Source of the DNA: Roseovarius arcticus
GTDB taxonomy: Bacteria > Pseudomonadota > Alphaproteobacteria > Rhodobacterales > Rhodobacteraceae
Length of the DNA: 64,000 nt
NCBI RefSeq assembly: GCF_006125015.1
Contig: NZ_SZZN01000001.1
Span: 2,418,001-2,482,000 of the forward strand
Reading direction: 5' to 3'
The notes under the pieces were generated by a model, which saw nothing but the letters and a program-made list of their open reading frames with translations, was not told where the DNA came from and made no database searches. The translations under genes were made by a program, and so were the position numbers. Below, piece by piece: positions 8,309 through 17,968 of this stretch (positions are counted from its first letter, which is position 1; each line of letters starts with the position of its first letter).

Positions 8309-10096
8309 ATGACCGACACCGCCCCTTCCGGCTACCGCGTTCTGGCCCGCAAATACCGGCCCGAAACCTTTGCCGATCTGGTCGGACAGGACGCCATGGT
8401 GCGCACATTGAAAAATGCGTTCGAGGCCGACCGTATCGCCCAGGCGTTTATTATGACGGGCATCCGCGGCACTGGCAAAACGACGACCGCCCGCATCATC
8501 GCGAAGGGCATGAATTGCATCGGTCCCGATGGCGAGGGTCGCCCCACCACCGACCCGTGCGGCGTGTGCGAGCATTGCACATCCATCATGGAGGGCCGCC
8601 ATGTCGATGTGCTGGAAATGGACGCTGCCAGCCGTACGGGTGTCGGTGACATCCGCGAGATTATCGACTCGGTTGCATATCGCGCCGCCAGTGCGCGCTA
8701 CAAGATCTACATCATCGACGAGGTGCACATGCTTAGCACTTCGGCGTTCAACGCGCTGCTAAAAACGCTGGAGGAGCCGCCCGCCCACGTCAAATTCATC
8801 TTTGCCACAACGGAAATCCGCAAGGTGCCAGTGACGGTCCTGAGCCGCTGCCAGCGCTTTGATCTGCGGCGGATTGAGCCTGAGGTTATGCTGAAACTCA
8901 TGCGCAAAATTGCGGATGCCGAGGGCGCAGGCATCACCGATGACGCGCTGGCGCTCATCACTCGCGCCGCCGAGGGATCGGCGCGCGACGCGACCTCGCT
9001 ACTGGATCAGGCCATCAGCCACGGCGCGGGCGAGACGGGCGCAGATCAGGTTCGCGCCATGCTGGGGCTGGCCGACCGGGGCCGCGTGCTGGACCTGTTC
9101 GATCTAATCCTCAAGGGCGACGCGGCAGGCGCGCTGACCGAATTTGGCGCACAATATTCCGACGGCGCCGATCCACTGGCCGTCCTGCGCGATCTGGCCG
9201 AAATTACGCACTGGACCTCGGTCGTAAAAATCACCCCCGAGGCTGCGGACGATCCCACTATTGGCCCGGATGAGCGCGCGCGCGGGCTGCAAATGGCCGA
9301 GGCGCTGCCGATGCGCGTGCTGACGCGCATGTGGCAGATGCTGCTAAAGGCGCTGGAAGAGGTCGCAAGCGCACCGAACGCCATGATGGCCGCCGAAATG
9401 GCTGTAATCCGCCTGACGCATGTTGCCGATCTGCCCAGCCCCGAAGAACTGCTGCGCAAGCTGAAGGACACGCCCGTTCCTGCCAGCGCGCCCTCCGGCG
9501 CGGCGCCCTTGGGCGGTAGCGACGGGCAAACGCCGACATCGCAGACATCGCATGCATCGCAGGGCGCATATTCGGCGCCAGTGCCGCAGCCGCAACAGCC
9601 GCGCGCATCCTCTGGCAATGGTGCAGGCCAGACGCTGGCCATCGCAGCGGACGCGGCGCTGGCGCACTATCCGACATTCCACCACGTGGTCGAGTTGATC
9701 CGCAGCAATCGCGATGTCAAACTGTTGGTCGAGGTTGAAACCTGCGTGCAACTGGCGGCCTACCAGCCCGGCCGGATCGAGTTTGTTCCGACCGAAAATT
9801 CCCCCCGCGATCTGGCCCAGCGCCTCGGCGCTGCGCTTCAGCGCTGGACCGGCAATCGCTGGGCCGTCACGCTGGTCAATGAGGGCGGCGCCACGACCAT
9901 CGCGGGCGAGCGTGACGCCGAGGAAATGTCGCTGCGCGCCGAGGCCGAGGGGCATCCACTGGTGCAGGCCGTCAAGGACGCCTTTCCGGGCGCTCAGATC
10001 ATCGAAATTCGAACGGCGCGCCAGATGGCAGTCGAGGCGCAGGCCGAGGCGCTGCCAGAAGTCGAGGACGAATGGGACCCCTTTGAGGAGGACTAA
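8309..10096 (+). CDS. dnaX: DNA polymerase III subunit gamma/tau
   Basis: This is the clamp-loader ATPase of the replicative polymerase. The 595-residue product starts at MTDTAPSGYRVLARKYRPETF, the family N terminus. Walker A is GIRGTGKTT (51-59), the zinc site is Cys70, Cys84, Cys87 and Cys90, Walker B is IIDEVH (135-140), and the sensor region runs ATTEIRKVPVTVLSRC. A proline- and alanine-rich linker (about 395-440) leads to the tau-type C-terminal domain. I saw no obvious slippery A-run for programmed frameshifting. ybaB and recR follow, the standard recombination/replication cluster. Confidence 0.97.
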   Translation: MTDTAPSGYRVLARKYRPETFADLVGQDAMVRTLKNAFEADRIAQAFIMTGIRGTGKTTTARIIAKGMNCIGPDGEGRPTTDPCGVCEHCTSIMEGRHVDVLEMDAASRTGVGDIREIIDSVAYRAASARYKIYIIDEVHMLSTSAFNALLKTLEEPPAHVKFIFATTEIRKVPVTVLSRCQRFDLRRIEPEVMLKLMRKIADAEGAGITDDALALITRAAEGSARDATSLLDQAISHGAGETGADQVRAMLGLADRGRVLDLFDLILKGDAAGALTEFGAQYSDGADPLAVLRDLAEITHWTSVVKITPEAADDPTIGPDERARGLQMAEALPMRVLTRMWQMLLKALEEVASAPNAMMAAEMAVIRLTHVADLPSPEELLRKLKDTPVPASAPSGAAPLGGSDGQTPTSQTSHASQGAYSAPVPQPQQPRASSGNGAGQTLAIAADAALAHYPTFHHVVELIRSNRDVKLLVEVETCVQLAAYQPGRIEFVPTENSPRDLAQRLGAALQRWTGNRWAVTLVNEGGATTIAGERDAEEMSLRAEAEGHPLVQAVKDAFPGAQIIEIRTARQMAVEAQAEALPEVEDEWDPFEED

Positions 10097-10172
10097 AATA
10101 CCCCTCCCCTTGTTCCAGATGCCGCGCGCGCGTATCTAGACGCAAAGCGTTTTGACCAAATTGGAGACGGAT

Positions 10173-10517
10173 ATGTTCAAGGGACTGGGCCAGATGGGCG
10201 ACATGGCCAAGATGATGAAGGCCGCGCAGGAAATGCAAGGCAAGATGGCTGAGATGCAAGAAGAGATGCACACGCTTACCGTTACCGGCGAAAGCGGCGC
10301 TGGCCTGGTTAAGGCCGTCGCCACTTGCAAGGGCGAGCTAAAGAGCCTCGACATCGACCCCAGCATATTCTCGGGCGACGACAAGGAAGTTGTTGAGGAC
10401 CTTATCCTCGCCGCGATCAAGGACGCCCAAGGCAAAGCCAGCGACCGCGCCCAAGAAGAGATGAGCAAGCTAACCGAAGCGATGGGCCTGCCCAAGGATA
10501 TGAAACTGCCGTTCTAA
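10173..10517 (+). CDS. YbaB/EbfC family nucleoid-associated protein
   Basis: This small DNA-binding protein (114 residues) is encoded between dnaX and recR in most bacteria. The pattern MFKGLGQMGDMAKMMKAAQEMQ, followed by repeated QGKMAEMQEEM, is the typical methionine-rich amphipathic helix; the core TVTGESGAGLVKA follows. The start is chosen at MFKG because GGAG lies nine bases upstream; an in-frame ATG seven codons earlier has no such site. A role in nucleoid structure or recombination is known for homologues only. Confidence 0.93.
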   Translation: MFKGLGQMGDMAKMMKAAQEMQGKMAEMQEEMHTLTVTGESGAGLVKAVATCKGELKSLDIDPSIFSGDDKEVVEDLILAAIKDAQGKASDRAQEEMSKLTEAMGLPKDMKLPF

Positions 10518-10595
10518 CTGCAGCCCGCCAGCAGTGCGCCTTGCGCCCCCCCTTTAACAAAGGCGTTTGCGCCGCCCGCCGTCAGGACACACCTT

Positions 10596-11195
10596 TTGAG
10601 TTCAACCCGCGATATCGACAGCCTGATCGAGATGATGGCGCGGCTGCCGGGCCTTGGCCCTCGCTCAGCGCGGCGTGCGGTCCTGCATCTGATCGCCAAG
10701 CGAGAGATCAAGCTGCTGCCGCTAGCCGGGATGATGCAGAAGGTTGCTGAGACCGCACGCGAATGTGCCGTCTGCGGCAATATCGGCACGGCTGAGGTTT
10801 GCGATATCTGCCTCGCGCCCAAACGCGCGAACGGCATCCTTTGCGTGGTCGAAAGCGTCTCCGACCTCTGGGCGATGGAGCGTGGCGGCGCCTTCGAGGG
10901 GCGCTATCACGTCCTCGGCGGTACCCTTAGCGCGCTGGATCAGGTTGGCCCTGAACAGTTGCGCATCCCCGCAATGATCGGCCGGATCGAGCAGGAGAAG
11001 ATCACTGAAGTCATCCTCGCCCTCGCCGCTACGATCGACGGGCAGACCACCGCCCACTACATCGCTGACCAGATCGAGGGGCGCGTGCGCCTGACCTCAC
11101 TGGCCCAAGGCGTGCCTATCGGCGGAGAGCTAGACTATCTGGACGACGGCACGATCAGCGCGGCCTTGAGCGCGCGCAAGGATATCCAGACCTGA
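10596..11195 (+). CDS. recR: Recombination mediator protein RecR
   Basis: RecR acts with RecF and RecO to load RecA at gaps. The product has 199 residues. It has the N-terminal helix-hairpin-helix ([17 protein letters not shown]), a four-cysteine zinc finger (Cys57, Cys60, Cys69, Cys72) and the Toprim domain ([16 protein letters not shown]). The C-terminal [11 protein letters not shown] is typical. The start codon is TTG, supported by AGGA about nine bases upstream and by the family N terminus; no ATG fits. It is convergent with the DUF4139 gene after a 21-base gap. Confidence 0.96.
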   Translation: MSSTRDIDSLIEMMARLPGLGPRSARRAVLHLIAKREIKLLPLAGMMQKVAETARECAVCGNIGTAEVCDICLAPKRANGILCVVESVSDLWAMERGGAFEGRYHVLGGTLSALDQVGPEQLRIPAMIGRIEQEKITEVILALAATIDGQTTAHYIADQIEGRVRLTSLAQGVPIGGELDYLDDGTISAALSARKDIQT

Positions 11196-11216
11196 AAATT
11201 GCTTGAGCAGGTGGCG

Positions 11217-12839
11217 TCAGCGTAGCACCTGATCCTCGGGCCATTGCATGTCGTACTCCAGCGTCAGGGTGCGCTCTTCGCCCGGGGCCATATCGAACTT
11301 CCACGCCAGAACGCCGGTCTGACCGTCCACGTCCACTTCGCTGGGGCGGGGGTCGGACTGCCAGTCGATTTGCAGATCCTCTTGCTCGGAATATGGCACG
11401 CGGTCCAGCACGCGCAGGGGCCACGCCTCGCCGGTCAGGTTCTCAATCTCGATGCGCGCTGTTTCGGTCAGGTCGCTGGACTTTCGAATCAGGCCGCTGC
11501 CGCCCTCTTCGCGGTCCAGCGTGGTGCGGGTCAGGCGCAGCCCATCGATGGGACCAAAGGACGCCTCGGCCTCCGCACCTGCCGCGATCAGCTGACCTTG
11601 GGTTTGTCCGACATAAGTGGCGCCCAAGTAGTAATGTGTCTCGCCGGGCAGGATCAGCTCGCCCATATCATTGGTGAACTCGGCCACCAGAAATGCGCTT
11701 TCGTCAAAGAGCGGCACGGCGCGGGCCTGCGTTTCTGCCTGCGTTGACAGAGTGCCCAGCGCGATACGCAGCGCATCAGCGCCCGAAGCAACCGAGACGG
11801 TCGGCTCGTAGTCGTAGGTGACAGCCAGACCGTCAAACGTGGCAGATGCCGCGATCACCGCGGGGGCCGGTGCAGACTCGGACATCGCCATATCATTCAT
11901 CTCGGCGCCCAGCGCCTCTTTGCGCATCAGTTGAAGCGGCGGGCCGATGCGGCGCAAAAGGGGGCCGATTTCGCTGGGACGGGTCTGGCCGCTAGGCCGC
12001 ACCGTGGACAAGGTCAGCGCCACGTCCTGCCAATTCTCGCCGGTATTTTGCTGCAGGTAAGCGCCGCGCGTGATATCCAGCGCGCCGGTCGCGCGCGTCA
12101 GCGTCATGTCATAGACTGGTGCCCATCCGGCGTTCCATGTCTGGTAGGTTACGTCCAGCGTTCCTGAAGTCTGGTCCTCTGCCGTGACAGATACGGCCAA
12201 CATCGCGCGGTCCTCGTCCTCGGGTACCAGTGCGGCCAACGCTTGGCGGGCCTCTTCCAATGCCTTGATCTGGTCCTTCAGGCCCTTCTCGGCCTCCTCC
12301 GCCTTGCGAGCGGCGTCATGGGCGGCCTCGCGCGCGGCCAGCGTCTGCGCGCCGATCATCTGCGCCAGATCGCGTAAGGTGCTGACGTCCTGCGCGGCGA
12401 TCCCATCGCCCTGCCCCAACTGCGACAGGAACTGCACCTGCGCGTCTGCTGCATCAACAACAAGGCGCAGCCGCGCGATATCTGAACGGGCCATCGCAAG
12501 AGCCTCTTCGCGCCGCTCCACCTCGGCCTCGGCGGCCTTGATCGCGGCGCTTTGTCGTTCGCCGCGCGGTGGCTGGGCATTGCGGCGGGTCGTCACGCTA
12601 CCCATCTGGGCGCCTGTGACAGTCACGCGCACCGTTTGCAGGTCCGTATCCTGAGGCAAATCCAGCAGGATCAATTCATGCTGTCCGGCGGGCGCAGTGA
12701 ACGGCACCTCGCGGTGGATCGTCGCGCCCTGCGGATAGAGGGTAACGTCGCTGACGCGGCTGGTCAGCGCGATATCCTCGGCCATCAGGGCCGTCGGCCC
12801 GGCAAGGGTGAGCGTCAGGATGAATGTGGTGGTACGCAT
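11217..12839 (-). CDS. DUF4139 domain (MuiA-like) secreted protein
   Basis: This 540-residue protein has a signal peptide (MRTTTFILTLTLAGPTALMA). An N-terminal DUF4140-like domain (about 20-100, with VTLYPQGATIHREVPF) is followed by a coiled-coil helical section (about 95-215) and a large C-terminal beta-rich DUF4139 domain (about 220-540, beginning TLDVTYQTWNAGWAPVYD). Relatives are annotated as mucoidy inhibitor MuiA family proteins, but the biochemical role is unknown. It is probably periplasmic or surface-linked and appears to be a single-gene unit. Confidence 0.82.
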   Translation of the reverse strand: MRTTTFILTLTLAGPTALMAEDIALTSRVSDVTLYPQGATIHREVPFTAPAGQHELILLDLPQDTDLQTVRVTVTGAQMGSVTTRRNAQPPRGERQSAAIKAAEAEVERREEALAMARSDIARLRLVVDAADAQVQFLSQLGQGDGIAAQDVSTLRDLAQMIGAQTLAAREAAHDAARKAEEAEKGLKDQIKALEEARQALAALVPEDEDRAMLAVSVTAEDQTSGTLDVTYQTWNAGWAPVYDMTLTRATGALDITRGAYLQQNTGENWQDVALTLSTVRPSGQTRPSEIGPLLRRIGPPLQLMRKEALGAEMNDMAMSESAPAPAVIAASATFDGLAVTYDYEPTVSVASGADALRIALGTLSTQAETQARAVPLFDESAFLVAEFTNDMGELILPGETHYYLGATYVGQTQGQLIAAGAEAEASFGPIDGLRLTRTTLDREEGGSGLIRKSSDLTETARIEIENLTGEAWPLRVLDRVPYSEQEDLQIDWQSDPRPSEVDVDGQTGVLAWKFDMAPGEERTLTLEYDMQWPEDQVLR

Positions 12840-13053
12840 GATCAGCTTCTCCGGCAGGGTCGGCGAGATTGGACGATGCGGCGTGCCGGATTGCAAGCAT
12901 TCCCGCGAGGTTATGCGCGGAAAAATGCTATCTCGGACTGCGCCGGATCAGGTGTTGTTTCGTGCAATTTTGGATTTGAATTCGCCGCGATCTGCGGGGA
13001 TCGGTCGGCGCAATATGATGCGCCAACCGCCAAGATGTAGCCCACAGGCGGGA

Positions 13054-14076
13054 TCAGCCCTTTTTCAGCACGCGCTGGCCCAGCGTCTCGGCAATCTGGA
13101 CCGCGTTGAGGGCGGCGCCCTTGCGTAGGTTATCGGACACGCACCACAGGTTCAGACCATTGTCGATGGTGCTGTCCTGCCGGATACGGCTGACAAAGGT
13201 GGCGAAATCACCAACGCATTCGATGGGCGTGACGTAGCCGCCGTCTTGGCGTTTGTCGATGACCATGATGCCGGGCGCCTCACGCAGGATATCGCGCGCC
13301 TCATCCTCGTCGAGGAATTCCTCGAACTCGATGTTGATCGCCTCGGAATGCCCGACAAAGACCGGAACGCGAACGCAAGTGGCTGTGACCTTGATCTTGG
13401 TGTCCAAGATTTTCTTGGTCTCGGCGACCATCTTCCACTCTTCTTTGGTGTCGCCGCTATCCATAAAGACGTCGATATGCGGGATCACGTTAAAGGCGAT
13501 CTGCTTGGTAAACTTGCGCGCAGGCTTGTCGTCTGTGGGGTTGTAGATGCTCTTGGTCTGGTCCCACAGCTCGTCGATGCCTTCCTTACCGGCGCCGCTG
13601 ACGGACTGGTAAGTGCTGACGACGACGCGCTTGATACGGGCGCGGTCGTGCAGCGGCTTGAGCGCGACGACCATCTGCGCGGTCGAGCAGTTGGGGTTTG
13701 CGATGATGTTTTTCTTGTGCACCAACTCGACGGCCTCGGGATTAACCTCGGGCACGACCAGCGGCACGTCCGGATCATAGCGATAGAGCGAGCTGTTATC
13801 GATCACGATGCAGCCCGCCTTGGCGGCCTTGGGCGCATAGATTTTGGTCGCGTCGGACCCGATGGCAAACAGAGCGATATCCCAGCCAGTGAAATCGAAC
13901 GCATCCAGATCCTTGGTTTTCAGCGTCTTGTCACCATAGCTGACCTCGCTGCCTATCGATTTCCGGCTGGCCAGTGCGACCACCTCATCGGCGGGGAACT
14001 GGCGCTCGGCCAGAATGTTCAGCATTTCGCGGCCCACGTTGCCCGTGGCACCAACAACGGCGACCCTATAGCCCAT
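13054..14076 (-). CDS. asd: Aspartate-semialdehyde dehydrogenase
   Basis: This NADPH enzyme reduces aspartyl phosphate to aspartate semialdehyde, the branch point for lysine/diaminopimelate, threonine and methionine. It has 340 residues. The N terminus VAVVGATGNVGREML is the nucleotide-binding fold; the catalytic cysteine is Cys130 in NPNCSTAQ; the QSVSGAGKEG and later C-terminal motifs agree with the family. It is a single gene ahead of the MFS gene on the minus strand; the upstream 80 bases may hold its promoter. The downstream 214 bases up to the DUF4139 start hold no gene I can support. Confidence 0.97.
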   Translation of the reverse strand: MGYRVAVVGATGNVGREMLNILAERQFPADEVVALASRKSIGSEVSYGDKTLKTKDLDAFDFTGWDIALFAIGSDATKIYAPKAAKAGCIVIDNSSLYRYDPDVPLVVPEVNPEAVELVHKKNIIANPNCSTAQMVVALKPLHDRARIKRVVVSTYQSVSGAGKEGIDELWDQTKSIYNPTDDKPARKFTKQIAFNVIPHIDVFMDSGDTKEEWKMVAETKKILDTKIKVTATCVRVPVFVGHSEAINIEFEEFLDEDEARDILREAPGIMVIDKRQDGGYVTPIECVGDFATFVSRIRQDSTIDNGLNLWCVSDNLRKGAALNAVQIAETLGQRVLKKG

Positions 14077-14156
14077 CTGTAATAACTCCTGATGTAAATC
14101 CGGTTCGGCTTGCTGCGCGTCTTAAACCGCATGGCCGCTGTAGGAAAGGGGTGGCG

Positions 14157-15332
14157 TCATGCAGGCGCGTCTCGGCTGAACAGATAGATCAGCGATCCGG
14201 TCAGCGCGGCCAGACCGAAAAACGCAAAGAGCGTCCCGTAAGCGGCAAGATCTCCAGAGCTGGCCGCCACGCGCCCATGCAGCACACCCGAGCCGAGCTG
14301 CAATAAACCCACGCCGCTCATCCCGAAAAGGTTCATCAACGTAACGCCGCGGCCCGCCAGATGCGCCGGGAAAAATCCGCGCGCATGCGCAATCATAATT
14401 GGAAACGTCGACCCGAACATCCCGATCACCGCACAGAGCGCTATGCCAAGTCCGACGCTCTGCCCGACCAGAACTGCCAGCAAAAGGCAGGTGACCGCGC
14501 AGCCCATGTTGCCGATAAAGATCACCCACTTATGTGTTCCAAAAACCCTGTCGAGCGGCCCGTAGATCAGCGTGCCACCGATCATCGCGATCCCCATCAC
14601 CAGCGACGCTTGCCCCAGTTGCGCTGTGGCGAGGCCAAAAATATCGCTGAGATATGGACCGATCCAAAGGCCCCGGATCGCGGCGACAGGTACATAACAA
14701 ACGAACATCAGCGGCATTATCGGCCAAAGTGCACGCATTTTCAGAAGGTCCAGCAATGATCCGCGCCGCCCGCCCGGCGCTGTCTCCGGGTCGCGCAATA
14801 GCACGAAAAGAACCAGTGACGCTGCGGCCGTAATCGCCGCAAGGAACATCATCGCCGCGCGCCAGCCAAACGCATCGACGGCCCAAGCCATCGGCCAGGA
14901 CGCGCCCAGATTACCGAGCGAGCCGATAGCCATCAGAAGCGACGCAATGGTGGCAAACTGCGCCGGGCTGCCCTGCCGGGCGAGGATATAATAGGCCGAT
15001 ACCAGAACCGGCGCGCAGCCTGCGCCGATTAGCATCATCGCGATGTTGATATGAGCCGGACTGGTGGCCGCAGCAAACATCAGCGCCCCCCCGGCGCCGC
15101 CAATCAACAGGACGGCTGACACGGTACGACGCGGCCCAATCCGGTCCAGCGCCCATCCAATCGGCAGCTGCAAGCCCGCAAAGGCGAGGAACCAAAGGCC
15201 CGAAGCCGTCGCCAGATCCTCGGGGCCCGCGCCGATATCACTTTCCAGCACGCTGCCCAGAACGGCAAGGAATGCGCGATAGAACTGGCTGAGAACGTAG
15301 GTGAGGCACAGCAATGACAAACCGGCGCGCAT
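14157..15332 (-). CDS. MFS transporter
   Basis: This 391-residue membrane protein has about twelve hydrophobic segments and the Major Facilitator layout. The loop motif between segments 2 and 3 is visible as GWALDRIGPRRTVS, and the middle charged loop holds LRDPETAPGGRRGS. The start is supported by GGAGGG six bases before the ATG. The substrate is not recognisable. It is the upstream neighbour of asd on the same strand (80-base gap) and lies downstream of the deacetylase-like gene on that strand. Confidence 0.85.
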   Translation of the reverse strand: MRAGLSLLCLTYVLSQFYRAFLAVLGSVLESDIGAGPEDLATASGLWFLAFAGLQLPIGWALDRIGPRRTVSAVLLIGGAGGALMFAAATSPAHINIAMMLIGAGCAPVLVSAYYILARQGSPAQFATIASLLMAIGSLGNLGASWPMAWAVDAFGWRAAMMFLAAITAAASLVLFVLLRDPETAPGGRRGSLLDLLKMRALWPIMPLMFVCYVPVAAIRGLWIGPYLSDIFGLATAQLGQASLVMGIAMIGGTLIYGPLDRVFGTHKWVIFIGNMGCAVTCLLLAVLVGQSVGLGIALCAVIGMFGSTFPIMIAHARGFFPAHLAGRGVTLMNLFGMSGVGLLQLGSGVLHGRVAASSGDLAAYGTLFAFFGLAALTGSLIYLFSRDAPA

Positions 15333-15464
15333 AAATCCCTCCGCGGCGTGTGGTCGCTTGATTTGGCACGATGGCGCAGTACTGGCAAGGGACCGAACCC
15401 GTATCGCGCAGTGGCAGAATTCGAGTATTTTCAGCAAGGTGGCAGCCCGGCGCCTCGCGCAGGC

Positions 15465-16391
15465 TCAGCCGCCGCGCGCGATCAGCACGTCCACATGCGC
15501 CGCCGCGCTGGCGGCCAACGCGGCGAGGTCGTATCCACCTTCCAGACACGACACCAGCCTGCCACCGCAATGTGTATCCGCCAGATCGCAAAGCGCATCT
15601 GTGATCCATTCGAAATCCGCCTCGGTTAGCATGAGGCCAGCCAGCGGATCATCGCAGTGCGCGTCAAAACCGGCCGACACCAGCACCAATTCAGGCGCGA
15701 AGGCGTGCGCGGCAGGCAGCAGATGATCCGTCATGGCGGCCCTGAACTCTGCGCTGCCCGCGCCGCTGCGCAGGGGTACGTTATGCACATTTCCCGCGAT
15801 GCCCGCCTCGGACGGATCGCCAGTGCCGGGGAATAGCGGCATCTGGTGCGACGACAGATACGCAATGCGCGCATCATCCTGCACCAGATCCTGCGTGCCG
15901 TTCCCATGATGCACGTCGAAGTCAAAAATCAGGACGCGCGTTAGCCCGTGATGATCCACCGCATGTTTGGCCGCAGCCGCAATGCTGCCCAGCAGGCAAA
16001 ACCCCATGGCCTGCGCCCGCTCGGCATGGTGGCCCGGCGGGCGCGTTGCGACAAAAGCGTTCTGCGCGGCGCCGCCCATCACCATGTCCACGCCATGTAT
16101 CGCACCGCCCGCGGAGCGCCGGGCGGCAACCATCGAGCCGGGCGAGACCCATGTGTCACCATCGACAGGTAAACAGCCAGCCGTTGGCATCATCGCGTCC
16201 AGCGCATCAATATGAGATTGTGGATGCACGCGCCGCAACTGCGCGTTTGTGGCCAGCGGCGCGTCCTCGTGCAGCAGGGCCTTGCCCTCCAGTGCGCGCA
16301 GCACGGCCTCTAGCCGGGCGGACCGTTCGGGGTAGCCGTCCGGCACGATATGCGCAAGGCAGTCAGGATGGCTGATCAAGGCTGTGGTCAT
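15465..16391 (-). CDS. Histone deacetylase family (acetylpolyamine amidohydrolase-like) protein
   Basis: This 308-residue zinc hydrolase removes acetyl or acyl groups from amines in its family. The motifs are RPPGHHAE with the active-site histidine pair 121-122, DFDVHHGNGTQ with zinc ligands Asp159 and His161, SAGFDAH with the third ligand Asp243, and GGYD near the end. There is no signal peptide. Bacterial members act on acetylated polyamines, acetoin-linked proteins or other small amides; the substrate here is open. It is divergent from an MscS channel gene, with about 100 bases between the two starts. Confidence 0.87.
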   Translation of the reverse strand: MTTALISHPDCLAHIVPDGYPERSARLEAVLRALEGKALLHEDAPLATNAQLRRVHPQSHIDALDAMMPTAGCLPVDGDTWVSPGSMVAARRSAGGAIHGVDMVMGGAAQNAFVATRPPGHHAERAQAMGFCLLGSIAAAAKHAVDHHGLTRVLIFDFDVHHGNGTQDLVQDDARIAYLSSHQMPLFPGTGDPSEAGIAGNVHNVPLRSGAGSAEFRAAMTDHLLPAAHAFAPELVLVSAGFDAHCDDPLAGLMLTEADFEWITDALCDLADTHCGGRLVSCLEGGYDLAALAASAAAHVDVLIARGG

Positions 16392-16494
16392 GGCAACGTC
16401 TTTCGCGAATGGGAGCGGCAATCCAAGCGTGAAAAGGGCGCGGCTGTCCAGTCCTGCCTTGCCGGAAGGCACGCCGCATGCAAATCTGTACGCC

Positions 16495-17832
16495 ATGGCA
16501 ACAGATCCCCCCCTTCCCCCAGTCGAACAGGCACAGGAAATCGCGTTAAGCCTCTGGTCGCAGGGGCACGCATTTTCAGTCGCGCTGCTGCGCCCTTGGA
16601 ACGCTTATCAGATCGGCATCATTCTGGCGCTAATGCTGGCTGCGCACATCTTGCGCATGATCTTTGGGCCGCGCCTTCACGCCTGGATGCGCACGCGCGA
16701 GGGCTGGCCAAAGTGGCGGATGCGCCTTTTGGTGATGGTGCACCGGCGCATTCGGTTGATTTTCTTTGTCGTGCTGGCATGGATCACCGTTGGGATCATG
16801 CAGCAGCTGACATGGCCTAGCCGATCCTATCTAGTTGGCAGCGCCGCAAGTCTGGCGGTGGCGTGGCTGGTTATCGCCTTTGTCACGAGGTTGATCGTCA
16901 ACGGGTTCGTGCGCGGCGTCGTGCGTTATGCCGGCTGGACTTGGGCAACGCTTATTATACTAGGTCTAACCGACGAAACGCAGCGTCTGCTTGACAGTAT
17001 CGCCGTGCATCTGGGCGAGACGCGGATATCTCTGTGGCTGGTTGTGCAGGCGATCGCGATCCTAGGCGCGCTTTTCTTTGCCGCGCGGCTTCTGTCCACC
17101 AGCACCTCTAGCAGGATCAAACGTAACGAGGAAATCTCGCCCTCCATGCAGGTGCTGGCGGTCAAGTTCCTGCAGGTTGCACTCTATGGCGCGGCGTTCT
17201 TTATCGGGTTGCGCACGGTTGGCGTCGACTTGACGGGCCTTGCATTTCTATCAGGCGCTATCGGCCTCGGCATCGGCTTTGGCCTGCAAAAAGTGGTGTC
17301 AAACCTGGTCTCTGGCGTCATCATTCTATTGGATAAATCGATCAAGCCCGGCGACGTCATTAGCCTGGGCGAAACGTTTGGATGGATAAACGCGCTGGGT
17401 GCACGTTATGTCAGCGTTGTCACGCGCGACGGCAAGGAATACCTGATACCGAACGAGGATCTGATCACCAGCCAAGTGGTCAACTGGTCCCATTCGAACG
17501 AGTTTGTCCGCCTGGATATCTATTTTGGCACCGCCTACGGCGACGATCCGCACAAGGTACGGGAAATCGCAATCGAGGCAGCGGCAAGCGTGGCGCGCGT
17601 CCTTAGCATGAAGGCGCCAGTGTGCCATATCGTCGGTTTTGGCGACAGCAGCGTGGATTATATCCTGCGCTTTTGGATTCGTGACCCCACCCAAGGGCTG
17701 ACCAATATTCGCGGCAACGTCTATCTGGCGCTATGGGATGCGTTCCGCGAAAACGGTATCTCTATCCCATTCCCACAGCGCGAAGTGAGGATGCTGCCAG
17801 ACAGCGAACATGCCGCTGGAGAAAAATTCTGA
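16495..17832 (+). CDS. MscS-type mechanosensitive ion channel
   Basis: This 445-residue inner membrane protein has several transmembrane helices in the N-terminal 250 residues, then the pore helix and beta domain of the small-conductance mechanosensitive channel family. The pore region reads GAIGLGIGFGLQKVVSNLVSG, followed by DKSIKPGDVISLG and the oxyanion-like loop RYVSVVTRDGKEYLIPN. It opens on membrane tension in hypo-osmotic shock. The extra N-terminal helices exceed the E. coli MscS length (286), so this is a larger-subgroup member. The ribosome site is weak. Confidence 0.9.
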   Translation: MATDPPLPPVEQAQEIALSLWSQGHAFSVALLRPWNAYQIGIILALMLAAHILRMIFGPRLHAWMRTREGWPKWRMRLLVMVHRRIRLIFFVVLAWITVGIMQQLTWPSRSYLVGSAASLAVAWLVIAFVTRLIVNGFVRGVVRYAGWTWATLIILGLTDETQRLLDSIAVHLGETRISLWLVVQAIAILGALFFAARLLSTSTSSRIKRNEEISPSMQVLAVKFLQVALYGAAFFIGLRTVGVDLTGLAFLSGAIGLGIGFGLQKVVSNLVSGVIILLDKSIKPGDVISLGETFGWINALGARYVSVVTRDGKEYLIPNEDLITSQVVNWSHSNEFVRLDIYFGTAYGDDPHKVREIAIEAAASVARVLSMKAPVCHIVGFGDSSVDYILRFWIRDPTQGLTNIRGNVYLALWDAFRENGISIPFPQREVRMLPDSEHAAGEKF

Positions 17833-17968
17833 CCCTTGTGGCGGAATTCGCCTGCCGCTGCGGCGCCCAAATCATTATGCCACATTGAAACTTGCCCGCA
17901 GGATCGCTATTTCCAACGCAGACCCGGCACCGGGACAGGATCAGGTGCGCAGCCAGGAGGACGAAGTT

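Noticed and set aside
8309-10096. Programmed frameshift site in dnaX
   Set aside because: No A-rich slippery sequence like that of E. coli is seen; the frame is open to the normal tau-type end.
12808-13128. Plus-strand open frame in the gap between DUF4139 and asd
   Set aside because: It overlaps both genes antisense, has no ribosome site and no recognisable product. The gap itself appears non-coding.
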